The position numbers were made by a program, and so were the translations under genes. Of a DNA stretch of 64,000 nucleotides, positions 25,601 to 35,305 are shown piece by piece (the first letter of the stretch is position 1; each line of letters starts with the position of its first letter). The notes under the pieces were generated by a model. The model worked only from the letters and a program-made list of their open reading frames with translations, was not told the origin of the DNA and ran no database searches. The DNA comes from Isoetes taiwanensis (taxonomy: Eukaryota; Streptophyta; Lycopodiopsida; Isoetales; Isoetaceae): the NCBI GenBank assembly GCA_021234155.1, contig JAJEKV010000004.1, positions 18,043,310-18,107,309 on the forward strand, in the 5' to 3' direction.

Positions 25601-25978
25601 AAAGCAGGAATTTGTAGAAGCTGGTAGCAGATGTGGTTTCTTTTCTTACTAGAATTTCAATTTGAATCATGTATTGGTTTCAATGGCCAGTTTTACCAAG
25701 TAAGAACAACCAATGTGCTAAACTATGTAATGACAAGAAAACACATGAGGTTTGAACCAGCAATTGAACTAAAATTCTCTGGAAATATTTTAAGTAGTTT
25801 CTGCTTGACAGGTTCGTACACACTCAATTAGTCAGTCAAGTTCAATTGCCTCCAGGCATAGGATGTAAGGACCCTCTGAACCCTGATGGAATAGCATTCC
25901 CATGTGCCATCTATGATCCTTTACTTCCTTCCAAGTTCTAAGGGGCACAAATAACTTCACTTAGGGTCCTCCTTCTCT

Positions 25979-26084
25979 GTGCCTCCTTCCCTTGCATTCA
26001 TGCTTAAACAATTCGAGCACAATATGGTGTTGTGCCTCCTTCCCTTGCATTCATGCTTCAACAATTCGAGCACAATATGGTGCA
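25979..26084. repeat. 55-bp tandem duplication
   Basis: Two nearly identical copies of a unit beginning GCCTCCTTCCCTTGCATTCA and ending AGCACAATATGGTG. They differ at one or two bases, so the duplication is recent. A second, 43-bp duplication (GCCTTTGATACAAAGTGAAA) lies at about 26207-26283. Confidence 0.85.
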
Positions 26085-26698
26085 TTAGCAAACCTGCTTG
26101 TCATAAGCACCAAAGATTCATGGAGATGTGGATGTTCTTAGCAGTCCTAACAATTGTTTGCTTTGTTTCATAAGTTGTCCAAAATATGATTCTTCATCCA
26201 GTCATGCCTTTGATACAAAGTGAAAGAGTTTTCTATGGATATTTATGCCTTTGATACAAAGTGAAATAGAGTTTTCTATGGAGATTTAGACCTGTAAATA
26301 AACAAGAAAGCACTTACGGTAGAACTCCAGCAAGGTTTCCATGCTCTTTATCAGTTTGCAACATCATGAGCTGATAATAATTGATTAAGATAAACCTAAG
26401 AAGGAAATGGCAGGCTGAAGGAGCAATGAGTAGGCACATTAGAGATACATAATGCTGCATTTTCATATAAAATTTTTGGTTCTGCAACACATCAGCAGCA
26501 AGGCATGTAGATCAAAATGTGGATTGACTACCATTGTCAGCTAGAACTGACGCCACCATATCTAAACATCAATTTGCACAAATTACAGAGCAAACCCTGG
26601 CAAATCGACATGTCGGTCCATACCAAAGTGAGAACACGAAATGCAAATGGCACGGCAAGGTAAATCACGTCTCAAATGCCGACGTCATTATTCTGTGA

Positions 26699-26935
26699 TG
26701 CCGGGAACTATGATCTTGAGTGTGATCTTAATTAAGGCTGGGTAAAGCTACGATAAATAGGAGCTAAGAAAACCCTGATTTACCTTTGTGCAGCATCATA
26801 AGGCATCGATCCATAAGGCGCCGGGAACTATGATCTTGAACATGATCTTAATTAAGGCTAAAATAGAGCTGCGATATTTAGGAGCTAAGAAAAACTCTGA
26901 TTTCCTAAGGCGACGATCCATACCTTAGTGGAGCA
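26699..26935. repeat. ~120-bp tandem duplication
   Basis: Two copies begin GCCGGGAACTATGATCTTGA (about 26701 and 26820), each followed by TGATCTTAATTAAGGCT, AGGAGCTAAGAAAA and CTCTGATTT / CCCTGATTT. Confidence 0.85.
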
Positions 26936-27008
26936 TCTTGCTGCTCTAACCTAGGCGACGGTCCAGAACGGCCATCGAATTTTGCAGACCGTATATTAAC
27001 GTCTGTTA

Positions 27009-27085
27009 ATGTAGATCATGATAAAATGGCTTTAAGCCATAACGAATTCAAGATTTTTTTACACGTGAATAGGCTAGCCTTCGAG
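27009..27085. repeat. Left part of a host repeat split by an insertion
   Basis: The sequence from GTAGATCATGAT to ACGTGAATAGGCTAGCC recurs uninterrupted at 28783-28869. In the first copy it is broken at AGCCTTCGAG, and its continuation (GATAAGGGGCCAC) is found at 28163-28175 after the inserted element. Confidence 0.85.
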
Positions 27086-28153
27086 CGGTTCTGCAATTGT
27101 TGTTTGGGAGTGGTATTACTTAAGATTTTGGACGGTTTTTGGATGTATTCATATGGGAAATTGTTATAATGCTGACTCACTAAATAGGTTTTGTTGTTCC
27201 AATGGTCGATTGGGGTTCATTGGGTTAGTTCTGGAACTTGCAATTTTTAGAAGGGCAGTGGTGGCGATGGCCTCACGTCCCCGGCAGTGCTGGCGATAGC
27301 TTCACGTCCGCGTGGAGCGGATGGAGCAGACGATTTTGTGCAGCAGAGCAGGGCAGCATTTTTCTCTGGCAGTTCATGGCCGACTGCCTGGGCATGGCGG
27401 AGTTGTGCCATCGTTTTTTCTTACTGTGGCTTTCGTCAGTGTGCCAGAACATCGATTTGATATGCTTTTTTCACGGCTTATAAGAGAATGGGTCTCTCTT
27501 ACTTAGGTTTTCTTTGCAAGAGGAGTTCATGGCAGGGCATGAAGATTGTGAGCAGGGTCACATAAGAAACCCCATCTTTTTTTCCATTGTTTCATGGACG
27601 ACTTCATATCAGTGTTCTAGTTTATCACAGTAGGAGTTCTTATGTTGTTCTTCTGAGAATATGTTCATGGCAGGGCATTGGTACTGCCGTCTCTTGGCAG
27701 GGGGTTCAAATCCCCAATTGTTTTGCTGAAGCTGCAGTATGTTGGCGGCTAAATGCTGTGTGGATGTCTTTGTGAAACAGATTCATGATATGCCGTGGGC
27801 GATATGCTGCTGGGTGCTGCAGTGCATCCTCGCTCTATTGCAATCTGTTTTCACATGTCTTTAAGTGGGCAATGTTCAACAGGGATGGAGTTCCTTTAAT
27901 CTGTGTAGTTGGTGTTAAGTACTCAGTACGTACGTCTTTGACTTCAATGGAATACATAGGCTGAGGTGGAAATTGGGGTTTGACCCCATCTTGACTTCCA
28001 AGGGACGGCCACATGTTGTGCATTGGGGATATGACATGGAATATTCTGATAATCAATGGTTGAGATTTAGCGATTATAGGATTCAGCGATTATAGGATTA
28101 GAGGAGTCGAGTATGAACCAAAACGACTAGCATGTGTTACTGAGGTGACGTCG
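27086..28153 (+). mobile_element. Unknown ~1.07-kb element, copy 2, with 10-bp target duplication
   Basis: The element is inserted in the host repeat at AGCCTTCGAG, which is present on both sides (27076-27085 and 28154-28163). The uninterrupted paralogue at 28783-28869 has a single GCCTTTGAG at the equivalent point, so the insertion and target duplication are visible directly. Bases 27087-28107 match copy 1 in inverted orientation; the last 46 bp (ending GTGACGTCG) are unique to this copy. A 10-bp duplication falls in the range of Mutator-like elements, but the ends are not inverted repeats of each other and no transposase is encoded. Confidence 0.75.
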
Positions 28154-28403
28154 AGCCTTCGAGATAAGGGGCCACTACTATTCTCTCCTTATTTGTTCAC
28201 TCCTTATTTTTTTTTTTTCATTGGATTTGGGCATATTCTTAGAAATATGCCAGATCTAGGGTCCACGAATATACACATCATACCCCCATATACTTCAACG
28301 CTCCCCTGCGTATGTATATACGTAGGAAAATATGTATAGCCATGGCAAATACAAGGCCATGCAGAAGAGGCGGTCCGCCTCTGCAGCTCTCTGGAGCCTC
28401 TCC

Positions 28404-28474
28404 GGAACTACAGATCAAAGGCAGATGAAACCAGATTGGAACTACAGATCAAAGGCAGATGAAACCCAGAGCAT
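28404..28474. repeat. ~35-bp tandem duplication
   Basis: GGAACTACAGATCAAAGGCA followed by GATGAAACC occurs twice in succession. Confidence 0.8.
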
Positions 28475-28782
28475 AGCTGCAAGTACGAAAAATCCAAGGC
28501 CATTTGTTCTTCTGGAAATCCCAACCCCGTTCTTCTGCTTCCTTCGCTCCCTCACCCCCGCCCTAATTCATCCTCCAATTCCGATGCAATTCATCCTGCA
28601 AGGCCGCTGGATATGTTCCGGTTTCCTTCCGACAAAGCAGTGCCACTGCTCTAGCCTCCATGCTCAGCAACACATGGCGATGCAAAACCATGGCTTTCAT
28701 TAAACAAAAATAAAACCCATCCCCCCTGTTCCGCCCAACCATTGCCAAAATCATAGTAAAGACATAATTTGGGAATCTTATA

Positions 28783-28869
28783 ATGTAGATCATGATCAAA
28801 CGGCTTAAGGCATAACGAATTCACATTTTTTTACACGTGAATAGGCTAGCCTTTGAGATAAGGGGCCAC
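28783..28869. repeat. Uninterrupted copy of the host repeat (empty site)
   Basis: Same sequence as 27009-27085 joined to 28163-28175, without the element. It is about 90% identical over the comparable bases. Confidence 0.8.
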
Positions 28870-29085
28870 AAAACGAGGTACACCGTGACTATTACAGTCG
28901 TCGGATCCGTCGATCCTACGGCCCGGACCATATGTTGGGCCTCTGGGCACCTCTCGTTTCGCTTATGGTCATTTATGATAGGAGGCGCCTATGATTTTAA
29001 AGTATGAAATACGATTTTGCCTAAGGTCTTGAGAGTATATCGAACTTTTATACAGCTTTGCCTAAGGTTTTAGAATATGAAATAT

Positions 29086-29161
29086 GAAGACTCGAACCTC
29101 TACCAAAATAACTCAATGTCTTAATAAGACTACTTTAATCAATATACCCAGTGAGCTAATG
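29086..29161 (-). mobile_element. tRNA-derived SINE head
   Basis: The minus strand reads TTAGCTCACTGGGTA (A box-like) and about 50 nt later GAGGTTCGAGTC (B box), the order and spacing of a tRNA-derived pol III promoter. The following body contains two imperfect repeats of CTTAGGCAAA. The acceptor stem does not close, so it is a SINE head or tRNA relic. Confidence 0.5.
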
Positions 29162-29469
29162 TGATTTTTTCTATCTTGAATCTATGTTTTTTTTATAACA
29201 ACCCATTCAATTATTTTAGGGATATATGGTCTATGGTTTCAGGAATTATCATTTTTACATCCATATCAAATCTCGCTGGAAACCCCTGTTATTGTGCTAC
29301 ATATCGATCTTGCTATTGGGCTAAAATATACATATTTTGATATACTTAACAGCTTTATTTGTTATTATTTATGTAGCAAAAATTGAAAATGGCCAAAACA
29401 ATATTTAATTTTTTTTTGTGTTGCCCCTAAGGGGGCAAACCCTTGCTCATATGGGTTTTTGGCATATTC

Positions 29470-29580
29470 TAAGTATATGCCGGCATATGTCTAGAATATG
29501 CCAAAAACTGCTCCAAATTGGTTGTTGCCAGTAAACTGGAGATCAGTCCTGTTGCCCGTCGCTGCTGTTGGAACCGCACA
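29470..29580 (+). repeat. Copy 2 of the ATATGCCGGCATAT repeat
   Basis: Homologous in inverted orientation to 17930-18065 (see that entry). Just upstream lies the inverted repeat TTGCCCC-TAAG-GGGGCAA. Confidence 0.55.
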
Positions 29581-29599
29581 ACTGGCATGAATTTTGATG

Positions 29600-30817
29600 C
29601 CATGCAAGGATCAAGCCCCCTGGACATCTTCAAGCCCCTGCGGATATGGCAGAAAAAAAATAATTCTCTTGTAAGAGGAAGCGTGAAGAACAGCTAAAAA
29701 ATAGATGGGAAGTATTTTACAACGAAGCAGATTATGGTGCAGGAGAAAATGTGCCCCTCTTATGATGATCCGGATGATGATGAGCCTGCTTAGTTAGGGC
29801 AAGAGGTTATTGGCAGAGCAATCTCTGCTTCCGGCTCTAGCTAGCTTGTCTTCAACAATCCTTGTGATTATGGCCCGCACCAGTTCCTCCAACTAGAGAA
29901 TCTAAACTATGGAGCTCATTTTCATGGACTTGTTTTCATAGATTGTACATCTCATTGAGCAGATCATTATGATATGAGAAACTTTCAAGTTTTGTATTAT
30001 TTCTCTCAAAACCTGAACCTGTAGGCTCTCGCTTGTTTTTCATAATTTGTCTTAGTTATCCATAGCCATATACCATATTCATTTTCTGAATGCAGAAACT
30101 ACAATATGTGATCTTGGCAGATAATACTAGTCAGTTTGAAGATTTGGTGGGCAATTCAAAGACAGGCTTCGTGAGCTTGAAAGTCTGGATGCTTTTTACA
30201 AAATTTGTGATAGCTCTCTACTATGTGTATGGTTTCTTTCTTGCACTAGAAGGTCATACCATTTAAACTCTGTATTATGCCCATTGTTATCCATAGACGT
30301 GTGAATAGAGCACATGGTTTTAAAGAAAGACATAAGTACAGGATTGGCAAGTCGCAGGAGGTCAACTTGCGCTTCTGGTTGCGCTTATGTTTGCTTCCAG
30401 TGCTGCCGATTGAAGATTTGCCGACAACATAAAGCTGGACGATGCTCATACATGGATATGCACGAGGTCAATTTTAATATCTCATAGGACAAGGATACAA
30501 CAGAATATGAAAAGCCACAGATTATATTCTTCATCTTCTATAAGTGGTGAGCAAACATAGCTCAGTAGCTTACAAAGTAGAAGGTCACTAAGTCCAAAAG
30601 TTATGGAAGACATCTTCCACCATATTCGAATATCTTTCTGTGTTTTACATGCCAGAAGGGAAAGTCCCAGAAGTGAGTCACCAGTATAATCTACTTTTTG
30701 TGCAGATATAGTAATATGGCTTTACTTCTAAAAGTATAAAACCCATGATCCGATTGCCATATGTGACTTCAGTGGCAGAGCAAAAGAAAATTGGTCTAGA
30801 TTGTATGCACCTATCAA
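29600..30817. other. Region without a recognised gene
   Basis: Some short stretches look protein-like (for example 30290-30425, +, containing FKERHKYRIGKSQEVNLRFW) but no family was recognised and no exon structure could be supported. Confidence 0.35.
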
Positions 30818-31390
30818 GACCCAACCATATCACCCTTTGGGGCAGGGTTTAGTGGCAGGACCTTAAATCACCACACCCGGGGTCACAGGTTCGAATCTGG
30901 CCAATATCAGTCTAGTAATGGGGACTTTAAAAATCCATTGCCCCGAGGTCACGTGTTCAAGTATAGGCAATCAGTCCTGTGGTAGAGACTGTAAACCTGC
31001 CATATGCACTCGATACCTCCTAGTATATCGCGCCTAGGTAGTGGATTGGATGTAGAATAAAGTGGATTGGCTTCCATGTGATATGTAGAGCCAATCGGTC
31101 CTGTGGTAGAGACTGTAAACCTGCCATATGCACTCGATAATCACATGCAGCAGCTCCTAGCATATCGCGCCTAGGTAGTGGATTAAAGTGGATTAGCTTC
31201 CATGCGACAATCACATGCAGCAGCTCCTAGCATATCGCGCCTAGGTAGTGGATTGGCTTCTATGTGATATGTAGAATAAAGTGGATTGGCTTCCATGTGA
31301 TATGTAGAATAAAGTGATATAGAATGTATTTAAGATGTGATAATGAATAGAATGACGTCCTTCAAAAAAAAAAGGGACCCAACCATATCA
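30818..31390 (+). mobile_element. SINE with internal repeats, A tail and 15-bp target duplication
   Basis: GACCCAACCATATCA lies at 30818-30832 and again at 31376-31390, bracketing a 543-bp element. The element begins near GGGGCAGGGTTTAGTGGCAG, carries a B box CAGGTTCGAATCTG at about 30887, and ends GTCCTTC followed by ten A. Its middle is a set of imperfect repeats: ATCGCGCCTAGGTAGTGGAT occurs three times (about 31026, 31165, 31236) and GTAGAGACTGTAAACCTGCC twice. The internal amplification makes it longer than usual for a plant SINE. It sits directly against the 5' end of a truncated LINE. Confidence 0.8.
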
Positions 31391-32045
31391 TAATGTAAAG
31401 CAGGATCATATCATAATGTGGACAAAGGCAGATTGTTGGATGCAGCTTTATGATCATTGGTCATCTGTTGATGATATTGTATCTTTGGATGTGGTTCACA
31501 AAATGCTAGAGTCAGATATGGGAAAAGGACTTCTCTACTTCGGACAGTCACTTCTCCCACACCAGTACTTGTACTTGTACACCCAGCTGCCCATGAAGAA
31601 GCGCAGACTTATAGCTTCCATTCGCGCGGGTGCACATCACCTCCGCATTGAAACAGGACGTTGGGCTCGGGAAGTATGGGAGCAAAGGATTTGCCAGTGT
31701 TGCCACCAGGGTGCTATTGAGGATGAATGTCATGTCCTCCAGATCTGCCCAGCATTTGCTCATATCCGAGAGCGATATGCTCAATTACTAGTGCCTGGCC
31801 AGCCGTTGCATCAGTTATTGACTACGGCATCAGTGGGTTTGTTGGGGTCATACCTCAAGGAGGTTATGGATGCACGGACTCAGTTGTGTCCTACGGGACG
31901 GCATTGAAACTGTCCTATACAACTGTACAGCGTTCCAGCATACTTATTACTGCTAAGGTTTTTTCCTCGAAAACCCTTCGGGACCCATAGGCCAATTGGT
32001 CTCCGTGGACGCTAAAAATCTATTCTTATTCTTATTCTTATTCTT
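31391..32045 (+). mobile_element. 5'-truncated LINE, C-terminal part of ORF2 and 3' UTR
   Basis: An open frame at 31416-31907 encodes 163 residues ending in TAA/TGA-flanked sequence. It contains RRLIASIRAGAHHL, ETGRW and a zinc-knuckle-like C-x2-C-x8-H arrangement followed by CPAFAHIRERY. The same block occurs at the end of the LINE at 41200-41520. The 3' UTR contains TCGAAAACCCTTCGGG and GGCCAATTGGTCTCCGTGGA, shared with the inverted LINE at 33120-35305, and ends in a (TATTCT)n tail (32020-32045). Everything 5' of the C-terminal domain is missing, typical of incomplete reverse transcription. Confidence 0.8.
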
Positions 32046-32298
32046 CTGACGTGAGTTATTTATCCTTAGACTTTGCAAAGTTGTTTTCCTTATATATATG
32101 GATGAGAAGTTTTTAGTTGTAATTGTACGCTCCAATGGTTGACATGAGAGACCGGCTTTCTTTAGGATGGCATGTTTAAAGGCTGCCATGCATAGTCTAT
32201 GTCTAGCACATGAACGTGCAAGCAGTGAGCATGAATTAGTATATGAAGGTGGGATACTTTATGATACTGGCCATTGACAGGAACCTTAAAAAAAAGCA

Positions 32299-32770
32299 GG
32301 GGAATTGATTGCTATCCAGATATATTTTGAGGCATTCTTTTTCAAGGCCTATGCCTTTGCTGATATTAGCCTTGACCGTGAGTCTTCTGCAAAGGTTATT
32401 GGATTGCTTGAAGAGGCATTAAAATGCCCTTCTGATGGACTTTGCAAGGGCCAGGTAATTTTTTTGAGCATTCGCTTAGTTCCTAGATAAGCTTACACTG
32501 GTGTCATTTACTAGTTGCATTGGTTGTACGTTCTTATATTTACATGTTTCTGCTTTATTCTACAGGCTCTCAGTAATCTAGGTTTATGTGGATTGTGAGA
32601 AGTATGATCTTGCTGCTGATGTTATACGAATGCCCTAAAGATACGACATACAAGAGCTCATCAAGGTCTGGCATGTGTATTTTTTGCAAGGTGAAAAGGA
32701 ATTGAGAAGGCTTGCAATAATGCATCAGCATATGGGAATTGAAAGTATTGTCCAGATTCTAAAATCTCTA
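32299..32770 (+). pseudogene. ETO1-like (ethylene overproducer) pseudogene fragment
   Basis: The first exon (about 32301-32454) encodes FEAFFFKAYAFADISLD then VIGLLEEALKCPSDGL and KGQ, ending at a GTAATT donor. After a 111-bp intron (TTCTACAG acceptor at 32565) the text continues ALSNLG, YVDCEKYDLAADV, KIRHTRAHQGLACVFF and NNASAYG, but in three different frames. This matches the C-terminal TPR region of ETO1/EOL proteins, BTB-TPR adaptors that target ACC synthase for ubiquitination. Frameshifts near 32585, 32635 and 32700 and in-frame stops make it a pseudogene. The retained intron shows it arose from genomic DNA rather than from mRNA. Confidence 0.8.
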
Positions 32771-33119
32771 TAGCTAATTGTGGCTTTGCGTCTGTCAAAT
32801 CTCCTAAGGTCATATCTGTCATCCTGAACTCACCTCAAAAAACTAAATTAATACATTTAAAAAAAATGCATGACAATTATAGGCATTTATAAGGCTTCAA
32901 AAAACTGCATGTGACTAAGGTTCACTATGATGTGCATCTCATCCAATACTCTTATATCTACAAATGAGATATCATGGCTATTTTCTGCTGCCATTTTATT
33001 TTCGTTCTTGATAAACTGGAAGGTTTTACCAGAACCTTATAGGCTAGTTGCTAAAAGTAATCCCTTTGAATGTTGTACCATCTGAAGTAACTGCAAAGAG
33101 ATTATTTCCACCGAAGGAA

Positions 33120-35305
33120 GGAAGGAAGGTATTTTTATCATCCACGGAGACCAATCGGTCTATGGGACCCAATACAAAAGCGCAAAGAAGCGTGATTACT
33201 ACCGGATTAAAAACCCCACCGAAGGGTTTTCGAGGAAAACCGCGGGCAAAGAAGCCGCCCTGCCGACAAAACCGTCCTAATACATAAAATGCAAAAACAC
33301 ACAAATATATACACTCATGCACTGCACTCGTAGTGCCTAATCAGCGGGCAGCGGGGGCAAAGGTGAGCTCGCAGTCCGGGGTACCTCGAATGTATGACCC
33401 GGGGCATGTACTGACGGTGTGTTCATCAGCAAATGTAGGGGCAAGTCCGGCCGTACTAAGGGGAGCGATATCGCCCGGACGGACCGGAACGCTGGGCAAC
33501 TCGAAAGTGTGAGACTCATCCTCAATGGCACCCGCTTGACAAAGATCGACAGAGCTCGGCCCCGGCGGGGATCCCCAATCCACCCGCCCGCCTCGATCGC
33601 GAAGATGGTGGGCATCCAGGCGAATGGAGGCAATGAGTCCGCGCTTTTTCGGGCAAACGGGAACGCAGTAGAGCCGTGGGCCCCGGATAACAAGGGGTTG
33701 ATGTGCTCCTTGTAATGGGTCGCTTTGACCTGCTCTTAGAGAGCCGGGGTCCCAGAGCTTGCCAAGGAAGCAAGCGCCCGTGTACTCCCGCAGTGTCACA
33801 ATCTGACGGACTCAGATCCACTTGCACACACCTGCTCTCGCGACGCTCCATCCGGGCGAACCACGATCTCTCTTACCCTCCAACAGCCCCGAGCGGCCAA
33901 GGGCCCATTGTCACAACAGAAGCGGTGCGGAGCCGAGCATTACCCATAGTAACCACTTTCGAAAATAGACAATGTGTCTATCAAGGGGCTGCCCGCTGGC
34001 GGTGAAGAATCGATTTCGCAGCGAGAATCTGATAGGGGACGAAGGTTTCACCCAAGTGCCCGTGCCAAAATGCCTTACGCACTGCCCAAGTCATTCCAGT
34101 CGCCAAAGAGGCGGCCCAGGGCCCCAAACCTCAACCCCGCATTTAGGGACAGGTTCGACCGGTGCAAACAGATGTATTTGTTGTTCTCGCATGGCATAAA
34201 AGCGCTTTCGGCCCTGGCATCACCCATAGCGGATAGGCGTCTCCCAACAGGCGAGGAGGGGAACTCCACCCCTAGGTACTTGTAGGTGGGCGTGACCTCC
34301 CAGCCGTGTCTCAGATATGTGAGTGCGGGAGGCGTGGGGTGGCGTGAAGAGGATATGAGAACCACCACGGTCTTGGCGATTCGCCGGCATGTTCAGAGTG
34401 ACGGAATGTGTCTAGGGCATCCGGATGAGGCTGCATAGCTGCAGGGTGTGGGCGGAAGGTCAACATCGTCGCATAGATGAGCCGGGCGGATGACACAGTG
34501 CAAAAGCCGTATGCCATCCCCCATGCTCGCGAAGCCGGGGCTCTAACCGATCAATGTAGAGGCCAAAAAGTGTAGGTGAGAGGGGCAACCCTGACCGGAC
34601 CCGATACTACTTGGTGAATGCTTGGCCCGCCGCAACGCATCCCGCCAAAACAACTCTCATAATACTGTATATGGCATTACGCACGGTGCAGCGGCAGCCC
34701 TAGTTGATGCGCGGTCGCCCATAGCTTTTCAGGGGGGACCGTATCAAAAGCCTTCGAAGTCCACAAAGCGGCAATACAAGTCCTGCCGATGGTTCCGGTT
34801 TGTCTTCAATTAGTGCCCGCAGTGTAAAGATATGGTCAATCGTTGAGTGGTGGGGTCTAAAGCCTGCTTGTGTGAGGGCTCGCACATCCGCCGCCGCCAG
34901 TGGTCAACCGCCGCCGAGAATGCCGATACGGTTTGGCAAATCTTGAGCCCGACCATGATCGTCCCAGAATTGGCCGGACAATGTGGGTCGCCCCGCTTTG
35001 TGAATGGGAACAACCACGCTTGTGGTCCATTGTCTGGGAAACCTTCCCCGCAATGCTCGTTGAACAGTGGTAGTGAGGATCGGCACCGGGCCGCCCCCGC
35101 CCATTTGAGTAACTCGGCCCACATACCATCGAGGTCAGCTGCCTTCCCATTAGCCAGCCGTTGCAGGCCCTCCACAATATCCTCCTCTGCGAGAACCAAT
35201 GGGGGGCCATCCTGTGGGGGTATGGGCGTACGCGTCCCTGGTGGGTCATAGAGCTGCTGCAGGCAAGGTTGGAAATTCGAAGTCCTTGATGTTGGTGGAC
35301 TCATG
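33120..35305 (-). mobile_element. GC-rich, decayed, 5'-truncated LINE in reverse orientation
   Basis: On the minus strand from about 35305 the text shows the start of a reverse transcriptase (EEDIVEGLQRLANGKAADLDG, and in other frames QAGFRPHHSTIDHIFTLRAL, which is the GFR..HST motif). Near 33700-33350 it shows the C-terminal block RGLIASIRLDAHHLR and a degraded zinc knuckle. The 3' end shares TCGAAAACCCTTCGG and GACCGATTGGTCTCCGTGGA with the LINE fragment at 31391-32045, so both belong to one family. The tail is a short CCTT repeat. The frame breaks many times and no YADD box was seen. The segment is clearly richer in G+C than its flanks. Confidence 0.75.

Larger units (their letters stand above)
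22683..27008. other. Spacer between the two inverted element copies
   Basis: AT-rich DNA with no recognised gene. Open frames at 23392-23601 (-), 25332-25520 (-), 25362-25601 (+) and 25631-25831 (+) lack known motifs. Three local tandem duplications are annotated separately. Confidence 0.5.

Noticed and set aside
27690-27720. tRNA gene from the T-arm-like GGGTTCAAATCCCC
   Set aside because: No A box, D-arm or acceptor stem could be paired at the required distance.
32299-32770. Working ETO1 gene
   Set aside because: Three frame changes and stops within 200 bp of coding sequence, and no upstream BTB or downstream TPR exons were found.
34847-35251. 134-codon plus-strand ORF as a gene
   Set aside because: It is antisense to the decayed reverse transcriptase of the GC-rich LINE.
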